This document shows positions 7,944-9,331 of a DNA stretch of 9,331 bases, piece after piece. Source of the DNA: Sphingomonadales bacterium UBA1936 (lineage in GTDB: Bacteria > Pseudomonadota > Alphaproteobacteria > Sphingomonadales > Sphingomonadaceae). Position numbers and translations under genes: made by a program. Within the stretch, counting starts at the first letter, position 1. Every line of letters starts with the position of its first letter. A model generated the notes under the pieces. It was not told the origin of the DNA. It saw only the letters and a list, made by a program, of their open reading frames with translations, and did no database searches. Location of the stretch: NCBI GenBank assembly GCA_002336985.1, contig DDFE01000084.1:4001-13331 (forward strand), given 5' to 3'.

Positions 7944-8850
7944 AGAAAAGCCCCTCCCCTTCAGGGGAGGGGTTGGGGTGGGGAACGCTCTCACCCACGA
8001 GAGCAGTATTGGCCGAGATGGACTGCCCCACCCCAACCCCTCCCCTGAAGGGGAGGGGCTAAGAAGCGCCACCATGGCACTTGCAGCCGTTTCCGACACC
8101 CCCCGCCTCGACGCCGAAATCCTTCTCGCCCACGCGCTTGGCATCACGCGCGAACAGCTGCTTCTCGGCGACCACCCGGTACCAGCCACCTTCGACGCTC
8201 TCATCGCCCGCCGCCTCGCGCACGAACCCATCGCCTACATCACGGGCGAGCGCGACTTCTGGACGATCACCCTCCGCGTCGCCCCGGGCGTCCTCATCCC
8301 GCGTCCAGACAGCGAAACGTTGATCGACGCGGCCGTCGCCCATTTCGGCAAGGCCGGTCCCAAACGCGTCCTCGATCTCGGCACCGGCTCCGGCGCGCTG
8401 CTGCTCGCAGCGCTCGACCAATGGCCGGAAGCAACCGGCATCGGCATCGACGCATCCGACGCCGCCCTCGCCATCGCGCGCGAAAACGCTGCGGCCATAG
8501 CGCCGGGTCGCGCCGAAATCGTGAAAGGCGGGTGGAACGGGACGGGCGAAACGTTCGACCTCATCCTCTGCAACCCGCCCTATATTGCGACCGACGAAAC
8601 GCTGCCTTCCGATGTCATCGACTGGGAGCCTTCGTCCGCGCTGTTCGCCGGACCCGACGGTCTGGACGACTACCGCGCGCTCGCAATTGCGCTCCCGCCA
8701 CAACTCGCGCCCGGCGGAATCGCCTGTATCGAGATCGGCCATACCCAGCGCGCGACAGTCACGGCATTGTTCGAAAACGCCGGTTTCACGGTCGATTGTC
8801 GCAAGGATCTTGCGGGCCGCGACCGCTGTCTTTTGCTTACCGCGAATTAA
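7936..8850 (+). CDS. prmC: Release factor glutamine N5-methyltransferase, with palindromic element in its N-terminus
   Basis: SAM-dependent enzyme that methylates the GGQ glutamine of release factors. From GTG 7936 it has 304 residues; from the internal ATG 8074 it has 258. Conserved parts (304 numbering): N-terminal helical domain LRSATMALAAVSDTPRLDAE (42-61) and AYITGERDFW (100-109); VLIPRPDSETLID (119-131); SAM motif VLDLGTGSGALLLAAL (145-160); catalytic NPPY (213-216). Residues 5-42 are encoded by a nested palindromic repeat and are glycine/proline-rich without homology. Removing them leaves about 266 residues, near family size, so they look like an insertion. GTG 7936 overlaps the prfA stop, consistent with the ancestral coupled start, and the frame stays open through the element. 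ATG 8074 lacks a good Shine-Dalgarno and removes part of the first helix. I favour 7936, without certainty. Confidence 0.93.
7949..8060. repeat. Nested palindromic element (REP/BIME-like) inside prmC
   Basis: Two perfect 35-bp inverted arms (7949-7983 and 8026-8060) flank a 42-nt centre. Each arm contains its own perfect hairpin: CCCCTCCCCT, two bases, AGGGGAGGGG in the left arm (7951-7972), and its mirror in the right. The rest of each arm is the G-rich TTGGGGTGGGG or its complement. The centre carries another stem, GCTCTC-N6-GAGAGC. AAG borders both ends (7948-7950, partly within the arm, and 8061-8063), which could be a short target duplication but is too short to prove. The structure resembles the GC-rich REP/BIME palindromic units scattered through many bacterial genomes, probably including sphingomonads. 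It has no coding capacity for a transposase. Confidence 0.88.
7987..8004. repeat. Central hairpin of the palindromic element
   Basis: GCTCTC (7987-7992) and GAGAGC (7999-8004) form a perfect 6-bp stem with a 6-nt loop, between the two large arms. With the arm hairpins this allows three successive stem-loops, or one long 35-bp stem with a branched tip, in the prmC mRNA leader or early coding region. Confidence 0.7.
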
Positions 8851-9068
8851 TGCTTGGTCCTGTAGGATTTCGTCGCTAGATAGAGAGCAAGGGGCGAACG
8901 CAAATTCCAGCTTTTGCTGATGCGCCGCTGCCTTACCCCCAACAGTAACCGGCTTGTCGCCATAATGCGGCAGGATCGGTGAAGCGGCTGATCGTCCGGC
9001 GGTTCGGATACGACAGCGCGCACGGGGCCAAAAGGGATTGGTTTTACCCTACCAAGGACGAGCATCAC
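8851..9068. other. Intergenic gap between prmC and the DUF4167 gene
   Basis: A 218-bp gap with no convincing gene on either strand. I see no stem with a T-tract that would end the prmC transcript. Minor dyads are TCCTGTAGGA (8858-8867) and TTGGT-N8-ACCAA (9038-9055); the second touches the Shine-Dalgarno of the next gene. A promoter for the DUF4167 gene is likely here, but I cannot place it. Confidence 0.5.
9054..9058 (+). promoter_or_regulatory. Shine-Dalgarno supporting the TTG start of the DUF4167 gene
   Basis: AAGGA at 9054-9058, within AAGGACGAG, lies 10 nt before the TTG at 9069. It is the best ribosome-binding site of the window and decides the start in favour of the TTG, after which the conserved INNRQ sequence begins at once. 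Confidence 0.65.
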
Positions 9069-9331
9069 TTGATCAACAATCGTCAGCAGTCCGGTCGCCG
9101 TCGCGGCCGGGGCGGCCAGCGCCAGAATGGCGGCGGTGGTCGCGGACCCGAAATGGGCAATCGCATCGACAACCGTGCGCGTGGCAACGCGCCGCAGCTT
9201 CTTGAGAAATACAAGACGCTCGCGCGCGACGCGCAACAGGCCGGCGACCGCGTTCTTGCCGAATATTACCTGCAGTTCGCCGACCATTATTTCCGCGTGA
9301 TCGCCGAAAACCGCGCCCGCTTCGAAGAAGC
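9069..9331 (+). CDS. DUF4167 domain protein, N-terminal part (3' end outside window)
   Basis: Open frame from TTG 9069 to the window end, 87 complete codons with no stop. Residues 1-25 (INNRQQSGRRRGRGGQRQ and following glycines) are an RGG-rich, disordered, strongly basic stretch of the kind that binds RNA. Residues about 28-80 form the DUF4167 core: GNRIDNRARGNAPQLLEKY, then TLARDAQQAGDRVLAEYY and LQFADHYFRVIAENRARF. This family is widespread in alphaproteobacteria, usually near prfA/prmC, with a long low-complexity C-terminus; its role is not established to my knowledge. The position after prmC and the basic N-terminus suggest a link to RNA or translation, which is inference. TTG was chosen because of the Shine-Dalgarno and because homology starts there; no upstream ATG in frame fits. 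Confidence 0.85.
   Translation, partial: MINNRQQSGRRRGRGGQRQNGGGGRGPEMGNRIDNRARGNAPQLLEKYKTLARDAQQAGDRVLAEYYLQFADHYFRVIAENRARFEE

Noticed and set aside
7949..8060. Intrinsic terminator or CRISPR-like repeat
   Set aside because: There is no T-tract after any stem and only one inverted pair rather than spaced direct repeats; a REP/BIME-like element fits better.
8068..8077. GCCACCATGG around the internal prmC ATG, identical to a strong eukaryotic Kozak context
   Set aside because: The window is plainly bacterial; the match is chance and has no meaning for bacterial initiation.
8847..9287. Minus-strand open frame over the prmC-DUF4167 gap
   Set aside because: It overlaps the DUF4167 coding start and its Shine-Dalgarno, and its translation has no recognisable family; the plus-strand gene explains the sequence better.

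Overview
The window (about 65% GC by eye) looks like a chromosomal segment of an alphaproteobacterium, most likely Sphingomonas or a close relative. The reasons are the codon style, the order hisS-prfA-prmC-DUF4167 (an arrangement I associate with sphingomonads), and the protein sequences. No phage, plasmid, CRISPR or transposase gene is visible. Most of the window is ordinary core genome.

Layout. (1) 1-2265, plus strand: four genes, the C-terminal end of a DMT/EamA transporter, a complete EamA-type exporter resembling the E. coli cysteine/O-acetylserine exporter, a GNAT resembling spermidine/thialysine acetyltransferases, and a RimJ/RimL-type GNAT. Each junction is an ATGA overlap, so they are very probably one translationally coupled operon. 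(2) 2262-5481, minus strand: DUF1345 membrane protein, a secreted M61 metallopeptidase with a PDZ domain, and inorganic pyrophosphatase (ppa). The ppa and GNAT stop codons converge and overlap by 4 bp. (3) 5569-9331, plus strand: hisS, prfA, prmC and the start of a DUF4167 gene, a translation-related cluster. HisRS charges tRNA-His, RF1 terminates at UAA/UAG, and PrmC methylates the GGQ glutamine of RF1. The first two junctions are overlaps.

Two things stand out. First, a 112-bp nested palindrome (7949-8060) with perfect 35-bp inverted arms sits in frame inside the 5' end of prmC. Either it adds about 38 low-complexity residues to PrmC or it forces use of a downstream ATG. This resembles a REP/BIME-type palindromic unit that has become coding sequence. 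Second, the last third of hisS, covering the anticodon-binding domain, drops to about 52% GC, uses TTA codons absent from the first 300 codons, and departs from the usual HisRS C-terminal sequence, which suggests a domain replacement by recombination. Smaller signals are a dyad (TGTTAC-N8-GTAACA) upstream of the M61 gene and a possibly near-leaderless hisS start. I see no clearly new multi-gene system.
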